A DNA stretch of 64,000 nucleotides from Leifsonia tongyongensis (GCF_010686705.1 NZ_JAAGWY010000005.1:62001-126000); one strand, 5' to 3'. Counted from the stretch's first letter, positions 16,342 to 25,456 are shown. A program made the numbers and translations. The notes: generated from the letters alone by a model not told the origin.

Positions 16342-16788
16342 ACCCGTTCGGACAGGTCACATACATCCGGACAGGAACAGGCCGCATTGCGGCTCAGTTC
16401 AGGCGGGCTGGGCAAGATGCCAACGCCTATATGACGTGGGCTGTACCGAGCTCTGCCCAATGGGTGGTGGCGCGCGGCGAAAGTATCTCGCGCCGCATCT
16501 CGAACCCTGGTCCCGGCTGCAAGTCGGCTATCCCTCTCGGCACCGGTGACCTCCGGATATTCGATCGGACGTCCGGCGTCAACCTCGTGGATGCGGTCGA
16601 TGCGAGCTGCGCCGTGGCGGGAGTGTGGTCGCCGGTCGAGATCAACGGTCTACATGGACGGCGGACTGCGGCTCGGGGCGAAAGGCGGATCTCGCCGCCG
16701 GAGCCGATCACGTCCTGATCCTCGCGCCAGGTACCCGGGGCAGGACTGGCGACCGCCGACGGTTGCCCAGCGTAGTCGCGAGGCGCTT
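16342..16788. other. No gene recognised
   Basis: 447 bp between the ardC leader and the end of the antiporter gene. No open frame with family resemblance or coding-like third-position bias that I can support. It may be debris at the edge of the mobile element. Confidence 0.5.
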
Positions 16789-18255
16789 CTAGTACGGATC
16801 GACGCTTGCGTCGAAGATGCGGTCGAGTTGGGCGTCGGGTTCTGCGAGGGTGAGGACGATGTCGCCGGCTTGAAGTCGGGTGCTGCCGCGGACTTGGAGG
16901 AGCCGTCCCTCGCGGTTGATCATGCTTACCCAACCGTCATCGCCGAGGTTGAGGTCCTCGATGGTGGATCCGTCGGCGGGTGAGCCGCGGGCGACCGTGT
17001 GGTGATGGAGCCCTTCAGGTTCTTCGTTGAATCGCAGTCCGCTCGCCCACGGCTCTGGCTCGACCACCCACATAGGAACCCGAAACAGCCGGGCCATAAG
17101 CGGAATGAACCCGCCTTGGAAGACGACCGAGACGACGACGACGATGAAGATCAGTGCGTAGATGGTGGTGGCGCGGGCAGCACCAGCGGTGAGGATGAAG
17201 ATTCCGAGCAGGATCGGGACCGCCCCTTTGAGCCCGGCCCAGAGCACGAAGGCTCGTTCTCCCCACCGCAGGCGTATCGGTAGCAGCAGCACCCCCACGA
17301 AGACCGGGCGGATGACGAAGATGAGAAGTGCCGAGATACCCAGTCCGGTCCAGAGGATGGCAGGGTTGAACACGTCGTCGAGGGAGACGCTGAGGCCGAG
17401 GACGACGAAAACGATGATCTCGGCAAGGCTCGCGATCCCGCCACTGAAACGCTCGATCTCGCGTTTGTATGGCGCGCGGCCGTCGCCGCTGACGATGCCG
17501 GCAAGGAATACTGCGAGGAAGCCGGAGCCGTGCAGGATGGTCGCCACCGCGTAGATCAGGGCGGCGCACGCTATCGCACGCACCGAGTAGAGGGCCCCGT
17601 TCGGAAGCGCCACCCGCCGGGTCAGCTTCATCAGACCCCACCCGCCGGCGAAGCCGACGACCGCGCCGACCACCATCTGCAGCGCGAACTGGCCTACGGC
17701 GCCGAGTACCGCATCCACCCCGGTGCCCGTCGCCGCCAGGAAGCTGACCATCAGCGCGATGCCCACGGGATCGTTTGCGCCGGACTCTCCCTCGAGGATC
17801 GTTCCTGTACGACCCGTGATCTCACGCTTACCCAGAATCGAGAAGACGACCGCAGGATCGGTCGGCGACAGCGCGGTTCCGATGAGCAGCGCGGTCTGCC
17901 ATGCGAAACCGAAGAGGAAATGCGACGCGACAGCGACCCCTGCTGCGGTGAGGGCCGTGCCGACGATTCCGAGCACGGTGATCGCACCGGCCGCGGACCG
18001 GAACCGACGCCAGCCGATGTGCATCCCGCCATCGAAGAGGATGAAGATCAAGGCGACCGTGACGATCCGTTCGTCGACCTGAGCGGGCACGGCGCCGAGG
18101 ATGGGGAACACGGCTGCTGCCGCGGCCGCCGCAGCCAGGAACAGGGCCGGTGCCGGCACGCGGATCCACGCGCTCAGGCGATTCGAGAGCACGGCGACGA
18201 TCACGGTCGCGGCGACCACGAGGATCACCAAACTGAACGGCTCGATGTCGATCAC
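16789..18255 (-). CDS. CPA1 cation/proton antiporter with TrkA-C domain (NhaP2/CvrA type)
   Basis: 488 residues. About 12-13 membrane helices with the CPA1 signatures LFDGGMHIGW (74-83), GTALSPTDPAVVFSILG (about 127-143) and LEGESGANDPVGIALM (about 153-168), where the Asp pair carries ions. The last 80 or so residues form a cytoplasmic TrkA-C (RCK-C) domain (STIEDLNLGDDGWVSMINRE), known in the NhaP2 group for ligand control of potassium efflux. It exchanges K+ or Na+ for H+ at the cytoplasmic membrane. GTG start (18255). Monocistronic. I looked for a c-di-AMP riboswitch upstream and saw none. Confidence 0.92.
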   Translation of the reverse strand: MIDIEPFSLVILVVAATVIVAVLSNRLSAWIRVPAPALFLAAAAAAAAVFPILGAVPAQVDERIVTVALIFILFDGGMHIGWRRFRSAAGAITVLGIVGTALTAAGVAVASHFLFGFAWQTALLIGTALSPTDPAVVFSILGKREITGRTGTILEGESGANDPVGIALMVSFLAATGTGVDAVLGAVGQFALQMVVGAVVGFAGGWGLMKLTRRVALPNGALYSVRAIACAALIYAVATILHGSGFLAVFLAGIVSGDGRAPYKREIERFSGGIASLAEIIVFVVLGLSVSLDDVFNPAILWTGLGISALLIFVIRPVFVGVLLLPIRLRWGERAFVLWAGLKGAVPILLGIFILTAGAARATTIYALIFIVVVVSVVFQGGFIPLMARLFRVPMWVVEPEPWASGLRFNEEPEGLHHHTVARGSPADGSTIEDLNLGDDGWVSMINREGRLLQVRGSTRLQAGDIVLTLAEPDAQLDRIFDASVDPY

Positions 18256-18622
18256 GGCGCCGCCCGAGGCCCACTACGGAAACCCGCCATACCGACCTCC
18301 TCGTCAAGGCGCGTCAACCCAATTGCCGACCAGACTTCCCGGCGCACCTCGTGGACTCGATATACGGCATCCCGATGACCCAACCCTACAACCCTGTCTC
18401 CGACTCATAACGGGAGGGTCGAGTCGCCGGAACGGCGCGTCGAGCGGGAGGTCACAACCACTTCCAGGCGAACGGTTCGTCACCATTGCAGCATGATTTC
18501 CGCCAAGCGACTCCAGACCACCTATCAGAGGTGTGCGAACCGCTTTCAAGCAAACGGAGGCGCCGCGGGTGGCACTGACCCGCAGTTTTCTATGCTCGGT
18601 CGCCGCCTTGCCGACGAGACGG
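18256..18622. other. Intergenic, nothing recognised
   Basis: 367 bp between two minus-strand genes. It must hold the antiporter promoter, but I found no convincing -35/-10 pair, riboswitch or small gene. Confidence 0.5.
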
Positions 18623-19579
18623 TCAGACAGTGCCGTGCTGCTGCCCGGTGATCGCCTGTGTTGCGCGCCGTCGCTGGTTCACACGCTGCACAATCAGGGT
18701 CGCCACCCCGCCGAGTGTGATCGCGGCGAGGTTGATGGCCAACTGGATGAGCGCACCAACGGACTGCTCGGTGGCCCCGTAGGCGAGGGCGACGGCGGCG
18801 TTCGCGGCGGCCGGAATCGTCGTCACCGAGATCAGCACCCCGATGAGTGCGCCCGATTTCGCGGTTGACAGAGAGAGTAAGCCGGCGATGCCGGCGAGGA
18901 AACCGACCACCCAGCTGAGCACGTTCGGTCTCCAGATGAAATCAGTCAGAGGCCGGGAGTGGAGCAGGTCGGCGGGTGACATCAGGTGGAGAACGGTGAG
19001 CAGCAAGGTGAACAGGATGGTGATCGCGATAGCGACGGCGAACCCGACGGCGAGTGCGAGGACGGATTGAGCGATCATCCGTCGTCGCCACCGCACGAGG
19101 CCCACAGAGAGCGCAGCAAGCGGGCCGAAGTCTGGGCCGACGACCATCGCGCCGACGATGAGGATGGGTTCGTCGAAGACCACACCGATCGCAGCGATCA
19201 TCGTGGCGACGGACATGAACGTCAGGAAGGTGGGGGAGAGACTGGTCTCCTCATGAGTGCGCTGCTCGATCTCCTGCCACACCACCGCGTCGGCGGCGTG
19301 CCCGGGGGCGGCGCGGCTTGCGCGCTTCGCCGCATCCGAGATCTCGATGCCGATGTCGTCGACTGAGATTGAGCCCTCGTGCTGCACGCCGAGTTGCTGA
19401 AGCTGGTCGAGCAGGATGCTCGACCCTTCGCGGGCGACATCGCAGAGCACCAGGTCGCCGACAGGTCGGGTAGCGGCCTTCGGGACGCGAACGATGTTTG
19501 TCGTCGCCACGTTGTCCTGGAGGGTCGTTAGCACCTGGTCGACGAGGTTGGCGGGGGCGATGATTCGCAGATGCTGCAC
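18623..19579 (-). CDS. DUF389 family membrane protein
   Basis: 318 residues from the GTG at 19579, which starts directly at the conserved QHLRIIAPANLVDQVL; the frame stays open upstream but with no family sequence. The N-terminal 110 residues are a soluble ferredoxin-like part, then about six membrane helices with the DUF389 signatures ILIVGAMVVGPDFGPLAALS and LSTAKSGALIGVLISVTTIPA. The function of DUF389 proteins (TIGR00341 group) is not established; a transport or stress role is often guessed. No clear ribosome binding site, so the transcript may be leaderless. It lies next to the antiporter on the same strand, with a 367-bp gap. Confidence 0.88.
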   Translation of the reverse strand: MQHLRIIAPANLVDQVLTTLQDNVATTNIVRVPKAATRPVGDLVLCDVAREGSSILLDQLQQLGVQHEGSISVDDIGIEISDAAKRASRAAPGHAADAVVWQEIEQRTHEETSLSPTFLTFMSVATMIAAIGVVFDEPILIVGAMVVGPDFGPLAALSVGLVRWRRRMIAQSVLALAVGFAVAIAITILFTLLLTVLHLMSPADLLHSRPLTDFIWRPNVLSWVVGFLAGIAGLLSLSTAKSGALIGVLISVTTIPAAANAAVALAYGATEQSVGALIQLAINLAAITLGGVATLIVQRVNQRRRATQAITGQQHGTV

Positions 19580-19842
19580 GTGGCCAGTGTCACCGCAATC
19601 GAGCCGCGCGTCTGGCGATCGGGGGCGTGTCGGTGAACGCGGCCTGTCAGGGCGGCCTCTTCCCGCCCGACACTCCGGACGGGCGCGATGCACTGTGGCG
19701 CATGAAAAGGCCCGCGCTCGACGGGCCAGAAATCATGCGGCACCTGTTGGCAGAGTCAGTCCGCCCAAAGTGGTAGTTCATACGCCCCGCTCAATCAGAG
19801 ATGAGCAGTCCGTCTAAAGCGTGTGATGTCTCAGCGGGCGAT

Positions 19843-20732
19843 CTAGGCGGTGTTGCTAAACCCTGTTTGGACCCAGTGGAGGGCTGCGGCGAGGCATAGG
19901 GCGGAGTGGTAGTTGCGGGCGGTCTTCTCGGATCGCATCGCGATGCCGCGCCACTGCTTGAGCTTGGTGAAACAGCGTTCGACGACGTTGCGACCGCGGT
20001 AGCGCTGTCGTTGTTCGGGGCCGAAGTCGATGGGCCGCCCAGGGCGTTTGCGACGGTGGGCGATCTGGTCGGCGCGTTCGGGGATTGTCGCAGCGATGCC
20101 GTGCTCGCGTAGCCTGGCCCGGTTCGCCCTGGATGGGTAGCCCTTGTCGGCGAGGACCCGGTCGGGCCGTGTGCGCGGCCTGCCGATGACGCCGGGACGC
20201 GGATCTGGGAGAGGGTCTCGGCCAGCATCGACCTATCGGCGACCTGCCCACCCGTGATGACGAGCGCCAACGCTCGCCCGTTGCGGTCGCAAACCAAGTG
20301 CGTCTTGCTCGTCGGGCCGCCTCGGGAGTGGCCGATCGCGTGATCAGGAGGTTCGAGGCCGAATTTCTTGTAGTTCGCTCGAGCCCCCTTGGTGCGCGGA
20401 AGGGTCGCGCCGTGTTGGTGGACGCGAACGATCGTCGAGTCGATCGAGATCACCCAGTCCAGGTCCTCGTTCGCCAGCGCGAGGGACTGGGCGTGCTCGA
20501 GCAGATCCGCCCACACTCCGGCCTTGGACCATCGGTCGAAGTTCTTGTAGACGGTGTTCCAGTTCCTGAACCGTTCGGGCGTATCCCGCCACGGCGCGCC
20601 CGTCCGATAATGCCAGGCGGTTGCTTCCACGACCATGCGTCGATCCGGCGGCGGGCGCCCCGCCGCCGCCACGGCCGGGAACACCGGGCTGATCACGGCC
20701 CCCACCTCCTCGGAAATCACATCGCGAGACAC
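19843..20732 (-). pseudogene. IS5-family transposase in two frames
   Basis: The first frame runs from about 20732 (GTG, SRDVISEEVGAVISPVFP) through WHYRTGAPWRDTPERFRNW and the first catalytic Asp region (WVISIDSTIVRVHQHG) to LSQIRVPAS. The reading then continues one frame over as GRPRTRPDRVLADKGY (second catalytic Asp) and ends VQTGFSNTA. The switch falls at about 20185-20197. Many actinobacterial IS5 elements use programmed frameshifting, so this may be functional; equally a one-base indel may have broken it. The TAG stop is formed by the flanking CTAG target sequence. DDE transposase; moves the element 19847-20779. Confidence 0.85.
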
Positions 20733-20779
20733 GCCTTCCAGAGTCGCCGACGAACACTCGGATGGGTTGGGGACACCTC
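19847..20779 (-). mobile_element. Complete IS5-family element
   Basis: About 933 bp. Imperfect terminal inverted repeats GCGGTGTTGCTAAACC (19847-19862) and, on the other strand, GAGGTGTCCCCAACCC (20779 inwards), 11 of 16 identical. A CTAG direct repeat flanks it (19843-19846 and 20780-20783), matching the YTAR target of the IS5 group. The matching target repeats suggest an insertion not rearranged since it landed. It lies 17 bp before the start codon of the following membrane-protein gene. Confidence 0.8.
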
Positions 20780-20796
20780 CTAGTAACGTAGGCAGC

Positions 20797-21501
20797 ATGG
20801 CCGAAGGACGCGGGTTAGGCGGAAGTCGTCTAGGTGGCTTCGTCCGGGCTCTTCGGGCACTGTCTCACAAGGTGGCAGCTCTTGAGGGTCTTGCTGCTGC
20901 GCTGCTGATGACGGCGTCGATATATCTGATCGAACGCCAGCCGGGCGTGGGCACAGCCCGTCCTGATCTCAGTTGGTACGGCGATCCACGCAATCGCGCC
21001 CTGGTGGAAATTGGGCTGGACTTCGGCGTGGTCGGCATGATCGGGTTCTTGTGGTTCATGGCGGTGATTCGCCGACGGCTCGCTGAGCGCGAAGACCAGT
21101 TCTATGCGACCGTCTTTCTCGGAAGTGGCATCATGTTCGCGATCCTGGCGACGACTGCCGCGGTGTGCGCGGCCGCTCCGACTTTGGTCGTTCACTTTGG
21201 CGGTGAGGAGAGCCTCAGCGATTCGACTATTGCGCTCGCGCACGGCCTCTGGTTCGGGCTCTGGGGGATCGGTGCGTCCAGGTTCGCCGGCTTCTTCATG
21301 TCCGCGACGTCGACCCTCGGCCTGCGCTTCGGGGCACTTCCGACCTGGCTCGGCCGTATCGGATACGTGCTTGGTCTGTTGCTCGTCATCACTGGCGCGT
21401 TTGCGGGTCCACTTGACTTTCTCTTTCCAGCCTGGCTCGCATTGGTAAGCATCACGCTGCTCTTCAGCAGTCGGGACAGATCCGCCCATCCGCACAGCTG
21501 A
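20797..21501 (+). CDS. Hypothetical four-to-six-helix membrane protein
   Basis: 234 residues. Hydrophobic segments lie near residues 30-48, 70-92, 100-125, 155-180 and 195-222. Between the first two is a short outside loop (GVGTARPDLSWYGDPRNRAL). There are no charged motifs that point to transport. The ATG at 20797 was chosen because the frame upstream runs into the IS. I do not recognise the family; it resembles small uncharacterised integral membrane proteins of actinobacteria. The IS end lies 13 bp upstream, so the original promoter is displaced and the gene is either silent or driven from the IS. An inverted IS remnant lies downstream. Confidence 0.65.
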   Translation: MAEGRGLGGSRLGGFVRALRALSHKVAALEGLAAALLMTASIYLIERQPGVGTARPDLSWYGDPRNRALVEIGLDFGVVGMIGFLWFMAVIRRRLAEREDQFYATVFLGSGIMFAILATTAAVCAAAPTLVVHFGGEESLSDSTIALAHGLWFGLWGIGASRFAGFFMSATSTLGLRFGALPTWLGRIGYVLGLLLVITGAFAGPLDFLFPAWLALVSITLLFSSRDRSAHPHS

Positions 21502-21561
21502 GGCACGCATAACTGCCGATCTGTAATCACAAAACGCGGTCCGCAATGTCGAGTTGAGCTC

Positions 21562-21676
21562 AATCAGTGGCGCGGCACCGCGATGCGATCCGACAAGACC
21601 GCCCGCAACTACCACGCCGCCCTATGCCTCGCCGCAGCCCTCCTTGGTGCAAACAGGGTTTAGCAACACGGCCTAG
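21562..21676 (+). mobile_element. Remnant of the same IS5-type element, inverted
   Basis: About 113 bp nearly identical to the transposase tail and right end at 19843-19958, in the opposite orientation. It encodes QWRGTAMRSDKTARNYH and ends GGTTTAGCAACACGGCCTAG, again with CTAG at the outer edge. The rest of the element is gone. Confidence 0.85.
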
Positions 21677-21800
21677 TTCTTGCCCACATTTTGCCCACAC
21701 TTTGGATGGAGTGTGTGTTATCACGGTGATCACAATGCTTCGAGGATCCGCGGAATTCCGCGGAATCTCTGTACAACTTAGCGGCCGACGAGGGCCGAAC

Positions 21801-21854
21801 TAGAGCACACGGCTCATAATCGTGGTGTCGCGGGTTCAAGTCCCGCCCCCGCTA
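21801..21854 (+). other. 3' fragment of a tRNA-Met (CAU) gene, probable attachment site
   Basis: Bases 21801-21854 give the right half of D stem AGAGC, an anticodon arm CACGG-CTCATAA-TCGTG with anticodon CAT (21815-21817), a variable loop, the T arm GCGGG-TTCAAGT-CCCGC and acceptor strand CCCCGCT plus discriminator A. The expected 5' third is absent: the preceding bases do not pair with the acceptor strand or form a D loop. Such 3' tRNA pieces are the standard scar of an element integrated into a tRNA gene. The repeated TTGCCCACA just upstream (about 21680-21710) is also common next to phage-type attachment sites. It is not a functional tRNA. Confidence 0.75.
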
Positions 21855-21862
21855 CGAAAGGC

Positions 21863-21892
21863 CCCGAGATCTCGCCATCTCGAGGTCTTTTT
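21863..21892 (+). terminator. Rho-independent terminator behind the tRNA fragment
   Basis: CCGAGAT (21864-21870) and ATCTCGAGG (21877-21885) form a short stem, followed by TCTTTTT. It would be the original terminator of the tRNA gene. It also faces the end of the glycosyltransferase gene. Confidence 0.7.
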
Positions 21893-21949
21893 CTATGCCC
21901 ACAGGTCGGTCGTTCCGGGACGAATTGCTGAGCGCCAGCGTCCCGGCGA

Positions 21950-23911
21950 TTACTGGGGCGCAGCCTGTGCGAGACAGTCGTAGAGGGTGTCTGCAGGCGG
22001 CCCAGTCTGCCCGGTCGTGGCCCGGCTCCAGTATTCCTGGGGTGGGATCATTCGGCAGCTTGATTTCACCCAATCCTGGATCGCCCAAAGGTTCGGTGTG
22101 CTGGTTCCCGTTTTCGAAGTGGGCCGCGTGATCAGGACGAATCGCAGCTCATGAGTGTCCACCAGGTGTGTGAGGGCGGCGAGTGTGGGGGAGGGGACCC
22201 GCGACGTGAATCCGCCCATCGGGAGTACCCGAACGGCTCCGTTCATGATCAAGGGGGCCGCGCTTCGCCACGTGTCCGTTGCGAGCGCGAAGGCGCCGCC
22301 TTGTGCGCGATCCTCGGCGTAGTCGTAGATCCGCTTCTCTGTGGCAGCGGTGGTGGGGATGAGGCGGTTGGAGTCGAGTCCGATTCCGTAGACGTCGTGC
22401 CGGACGAGTTTTCGTGCCGCGATCGCGGCAACCGGGGGGCCGCCGTAGGCATCGTTCGCCGTTCCGGAGTACGCCGGGATCACAGTCGATCCGCTCCAGG
22501 TGAGCGGGCCGATCAGGCCGGCCACCGCGACGGTCACGATGGCCGCCCAACCGAAACGCCTGTTCTTCAGAATGCCGAGACTGCGCGCAAGCAGTCCGAG
22601 GCTACCGAGCGCGCCGAGGATCACGACGGAAGGCAGGAGCCAGGGTGCGAGGTCCGGAAAGTTGCTGATGACGACGACTGACCAGATGCTCTGGACGGCG
22701 GCCGTGACCGGCAATGCGAAACGTAGCGGACCTCGTGTGAGGTTCGCGGTGCGCCCCAAGAGGACGATGCCGATCGCCGTCAGCGCACTGAGAGGGAAGC
22801 TGAGCGCTGCGAGGTAGGCGGTATGCGGCAGGCTCATGACGCTCAGCACAGCACCGACGGTGAGGAGAAGGGCCGTCGAGAGGATGAGACCTGTTCGCAG
22901 GCCGCGGTCGGCTACGAGAGTTCCGCTCCTTCGCACGGCCATGAAGCCGAGCACAATCCCTGCCGCCGCCAACGGAAAGAGCCAGCCGATCTGTGTCGCG
23001 TACTGCGGGAGGAAGAACTTCAGGGGTGTGTGCGCGAGTGGGCCATCGACGATTCCCACGATGGCAGCGTTGCCGGTTACGTGCGCGAGGGGATCCGAGC
23101 CGAGGGCGCCGGGAAAGACGTTACGGAAGAAGCGGTCGATGCCGTTGTAACCGATGGCGCCTGAGAACACATTGTTGTTGGTCGTGCCGTCGATGTACGG
23201 GCGCTGGGATACCGGGACGATGGCCATCGTCCCCATCCAAGCGAACGATGTGGCAACGGCGACGGCGACGAATCCGAGGACCGCGCGAACCTTCTGTGCA
23301 AGCGGCCGAGCGTTCAGAGCGAGATACACCGCCGCCAGCGCTGGGATGGCGAGCCACGCCTGGGCCATCTTCACCTGGAATCCGACTCCGATGATCAGTC
23401 CGGCGAGGAGCAGGAAGCGCCGCTTGTCCGTTTCGACGCTCCGCTGCCAGGCTGCAATCGCCAGAACCGTGAGCATCGTCAGCATTGCGTCCTCCATGCT
23501 GTGGGAGAACATCGAGACGAGCAGGGGCGTCGCCACCATGAGCCCGGCCGCGATCAGGCCACCCGCTCGTCCGAGCCATCGCTTGACGACGTAATAGGTG
23601 GCCGCGATGGTCACCAGCCCCTCGATCACTTCGGGCAGAGCAAGCGACCATGGGCTGAATCCGAAGACTCTCGCGGAAAGCGCCTGAGGGACGAGAAAGC
23701 CGGCCAGCTTGTCCAGAGTGATCGTCGACTGGGGGTCGAACGCTCCGAAGAAGAATGCCTTCCAGCTCTCGGACATGCTCTTGGCAGCCGTGGCGTAGTA
23801 GTCCGAGTATCCGCTCGAGGGGAGATTCCAGCCGTAAAGCACAGTCGCGACGGCGAGGAGGGCGATGAGTGGCCAGGCCGAGCGCAAGGACCGTAGTACT
23901 ACCTTGCGCAC
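21950..23911 (-). CDS. GT39-like (ArnT/PMT family) membrane glycosyltransferase
   Basis: 653 residues. Around a dozen membrane helices, beginning with LIALLAVATVLYGWNL; the first external loop has the acidic pair SGYSDYYATAAKSM (33-46) that serves catalysis in the GT-C fold. A C-terminal soluble part (from about residue 490, AYGGPPVAAIAARKLV) resembles the outer domain of YkcB-like proteins. It should transfer a sugar from a polyprenyl-phosphate donor to a cell-envelope acceptor on the outer face of the membrane. GTG start. It has no polyprenyl-phosphate-sugar synthase neighbour. It begins the region that looks like core chromosome beyond the attachment scar. Confidence 0.88.
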   Translation of the reverse strand: MRKVVLRSLRSAWPLIALLAVATVLYGWNLPSSGYSDYYATAAKSMSESWKAFFFGAFDPQSTITLDKLAGFLVPQALSARVFGFSPWSLALPEVIEGLVTIAATYYVVKRWLGRAGGLIAAGLMVATPLLVSMFSHSMEDAMLTMLTVLAIAAWQRSVETDKRRFLLLAGLIIGVGFQVKMAQAWLAIPALAAVYLALNARPLAQKVRAVLGFVAVAVATSFAWMGTMAIVPVSQRPYIDGTTNNNVFSGAIGYNGIDRFFRNVFPGALGSDPLAHVTGNAAIVGIVDGPLAHTPLKFFLPQYATQIGWLFPLAAAGIVLGFMAVRRSGTLVADRGLRTGLILSTALLLTVGAVLSVMSLPHTAYLAALSFPLSALTAIGIVLLGRTANLTRGPLRFALPVTAAVQSIWSVVVISNFPDLAPWLLPSVVILGALGSLGLLARSLGILKNRRFGWAAIVTVAVAGLIGPLTWSGSTVIPAYSGTANDAYGGPPVAAIAARKLVRHDVYGIGLDSNRLIPTTAATEKRIYDYAEDRAQGGAFALATDTWRSAAPLIMNGAVRVLPMGGFTSRVPSPTLAALTHLVDTHELRFVLITRPTSKTGTSTPNLWAIQDWVKSSCRMIPPQEYWSRATTGQTGPPADTLYDCLAQAAPQ

Positions 23912-23988
23912 ACCGTGGCTTTCAGCACTCGAACGGCAGACGTTTGCAATGTCATAGGCAAATTTACGGAACTCCTCAGTTTCGGATG

Positions 23989-24000
23989 TTCGAATTCGAA
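23989..24000. promoter_or_regulatory. Palindrome between divergent genes
   Basis: TTCGAATTCGAA is a perfect 12-bp palindrome, 77 bp upstream of the glycosyltransferase start and 90 bp upstream of the GNAT start. A regulator site is possible; none of the neighbouring regulators is tied to it. Confidence 0.3.
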
Positions 24001-24090
24001 ACAGCAGTCAACCATCGCGTGTCGACTTCCCGCTGGGTAATGCTGCCGAAGTTCATGTAACCGTTCAGGTTTCGAAAGAAGGGTGCCACT

Positions 24091-25200
24091 ATGTGCTCGA
24101 CCGTTGCTGAGCCCACAACCGTTCAGGCCGCGGGCCCGGTCAGCCCGCCTGTCGAAGCCAGATCGTGCGCCGTCCCGCTCAGCCGACGCGTTTCAGCGCC
24201 CCGGTTGCTCTCGGTTCCCCGCCACCCCGATGTGACGGTGTGGCGCGCTGCGACCGAGTCCGACATCGGCGCGATCTGGGAACTCCGTCAGGCCATGGGA
24301 GAGGCCGATCATCCGAACTACCGAACCGCTCGCGAATCGATCGAGGCCGACTTCGCGCTGCCGGGGTTCGAGCCGGAGCGCGATTCCATGATCGGTTTCG
24401 ACTCCACCGGTCGAGCTGTCGCTGCAGGAATGGTGATCTTCCCGTCGCGGCATCAGACGCTGGTGCGGTCGCTGCCGATCGGCGGCGTGCATCCGGATTT
24501 CCGGGGCCGCGGGATCGGCCGGGCCCTGTTCAACTGGCAGGTCGGTCGCGCGCGCCAGCAGCTGGCTTCGTCGTCGCGAGACCTTCCCGGCTGGATCCTC
24601 GCCTTTGCGGATGAACGCGCACCGCAGGATGCGCGGCTCTTCGAACGGGGAGGGTTGCGACTCGCCCGCCATTTCCTCAGCATGGAACGAACGCTTTCCG
24701 ACCCGATCGAATCGCCACCAGCCCCGAGGCGTGTCCGAATCGTTCCATACGTCACGTCGATGTCCGATGCGGTACACCGTGCCCGTGACGAGGTCTTCAT
24801 CGACCATTGGGGAAGCCAGCCGATGACCGATCAGCGTTGGCGTGCGTTGGTGGGTTCGAGGCGCTTCGCCGGGGAGTTGTCATTCGTCGCCCTCGCTCAA
24901 GGCTGTGGCGGAGGCGAGTGCGTGGTCGGCTTCGTCCTGTCGAGCACGGACCCGAGCATCTGGCCTACTCAGGGGTTCAGCAGCAGCCGAGTCGACCAGA
25001 TCGGGGTACGCGCCGCCTGGCGCGGGCGAGGGATCGCCCATTCCCTGCTGGCCACTCAGCTTCGCATGAGCCAGGCGCGCGGGTTCGACCGGGTCACCCT
25101 GACCACGGATGGAGGCTCCGAGGCGCGCCCTCTCACGCTTCACAGTTCCGCCGGCTTCCGCACCACCGGAAGCAAGAAGGCGTTCGTGCTGGCGCTCTGA
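24091..25200 (+). CDS. Tandem GNAT N-acetyltransferase
   Basis: 369 residues with two GNAT folds. The first (about 50-200) has the acetyl-CoA binding motif RGRGIGRALFNWQ; the second (about 215-369) has RAAWRGRGIAHSLLATQL and the typical C-terminal GFDRVTLTTDGGSEAR / LHSSAGF. Two-domain layouts of this kind occur in mycothiol synthase and in streptothricin- or Eis-like enzymes; the sequence is not close enough to call any of them. It should move an acetyl group to an amine in the cytoplasm. The start has GAAAGAAGGG upstream. Single gene, divergent from the glycosyltransferase. Confidence 0.85.
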   Translation: MCSTVAEPTTVQAAGPVSPPVEARSCAVPLSRRVSAPRLLSVPRHPDVTVWRAATESDIGAIWELRQAMGEADHPNYRTARESIEADFALPGFEPERDSMIGFDSTGRAVAAGMVIFPSRHQTLVRSLPIGGVHPDFRGRGIGRALFNWQVGRARQQLASSSRDLPGWILAFADERAPQDARLFERGGLRLARHFLSMERTLSDPIESPPAPRRVRIVPYVTSMSDAVHRARDEVFIDHWGSQPMTDQRWRALVGSRRFAGELSFVALAQGCGGGECVVGFVLSSTDPSIWPTQGFSSSRVDQIGVRAAWRGRGIAHSLLATQLRMSQARGFDRVTLTTDGGSEARPLTLHSSAGFRTTGSKKAFVLAL

Positions 25201-25214
25201 GCGACCTCGGTTGC

Positions 25215-25234
25215 GAGTCCACGCCGGTGGACTC
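25215..25234. terminator. Shared hairpin between convergent genes
   Basis: GAGTCCAC, a GCCG loop and GTGGACTC form a perfect 8-bp stem 14 bp after the GNAT stop and just before the end of the convergent small gene. Confidence 0.55.
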
Positions 25235-25237
25235 CAG

Positions 25238-25456
25238 TCAGGGTCGGCCTTCCTCGCTGTACGCGGTCTCCCCGTCGTCGTCCTTCCGGTCCTCGAAGTT
25301 GCTGTCGAGGTCCCTTACCAAGTCGGTGAGGACGCCGTGCTCCTGGTCGTCCTCGTCGGGGAGCGCCCCGGCGTCGTCCCCGTCAAGACCGGGCGCCTTG
25401 TCGTTCGTCTGATCGAATTCGCCGATCGGTTCATCCTTGCGCTCTTCATTCATCAC
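25238..25456 (-). CDS. Small acidic hypothetical protein
   Basis: 72 residues, very acidic (many Asp and Glu, for example LDGDDAGALPDEDDQEHG), with no hydrophobic segment. It is probably disordered. GGAGGG lies at a good distance from the first ATG pair (25456 or 25453), which is the main reason to accept it. Similar small acidic proteins are common and unassigned in actinobacteria. No partner is evident. Confidence 0.6.
   Translation of the reverse strand: MMNEERKDEPIGEFDQTNDKAPGLDGDDAGALPDEDDQEHGVLTDLVRDLDSNFEDRKDDDGETAYSEEGRP

Noticed and set aside
18256-18622. Riboswitch (for example c-di-AMP type) before the antiporter
   Set aside because: No matching conserved blocks or strong stems found by eye.
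19843-21676. Composite transposon with a passenger gene
   Set aside because: The right-hand copy is a 113-bp stub with only one end, so a functional composite is unlikely, although a past event is possible.
21781-21854. Intact tRNA-Met gene
   Set aside because: The 5' acceptor strand and D arm cannot be formed from the upstream bases; only the 3' part is present.
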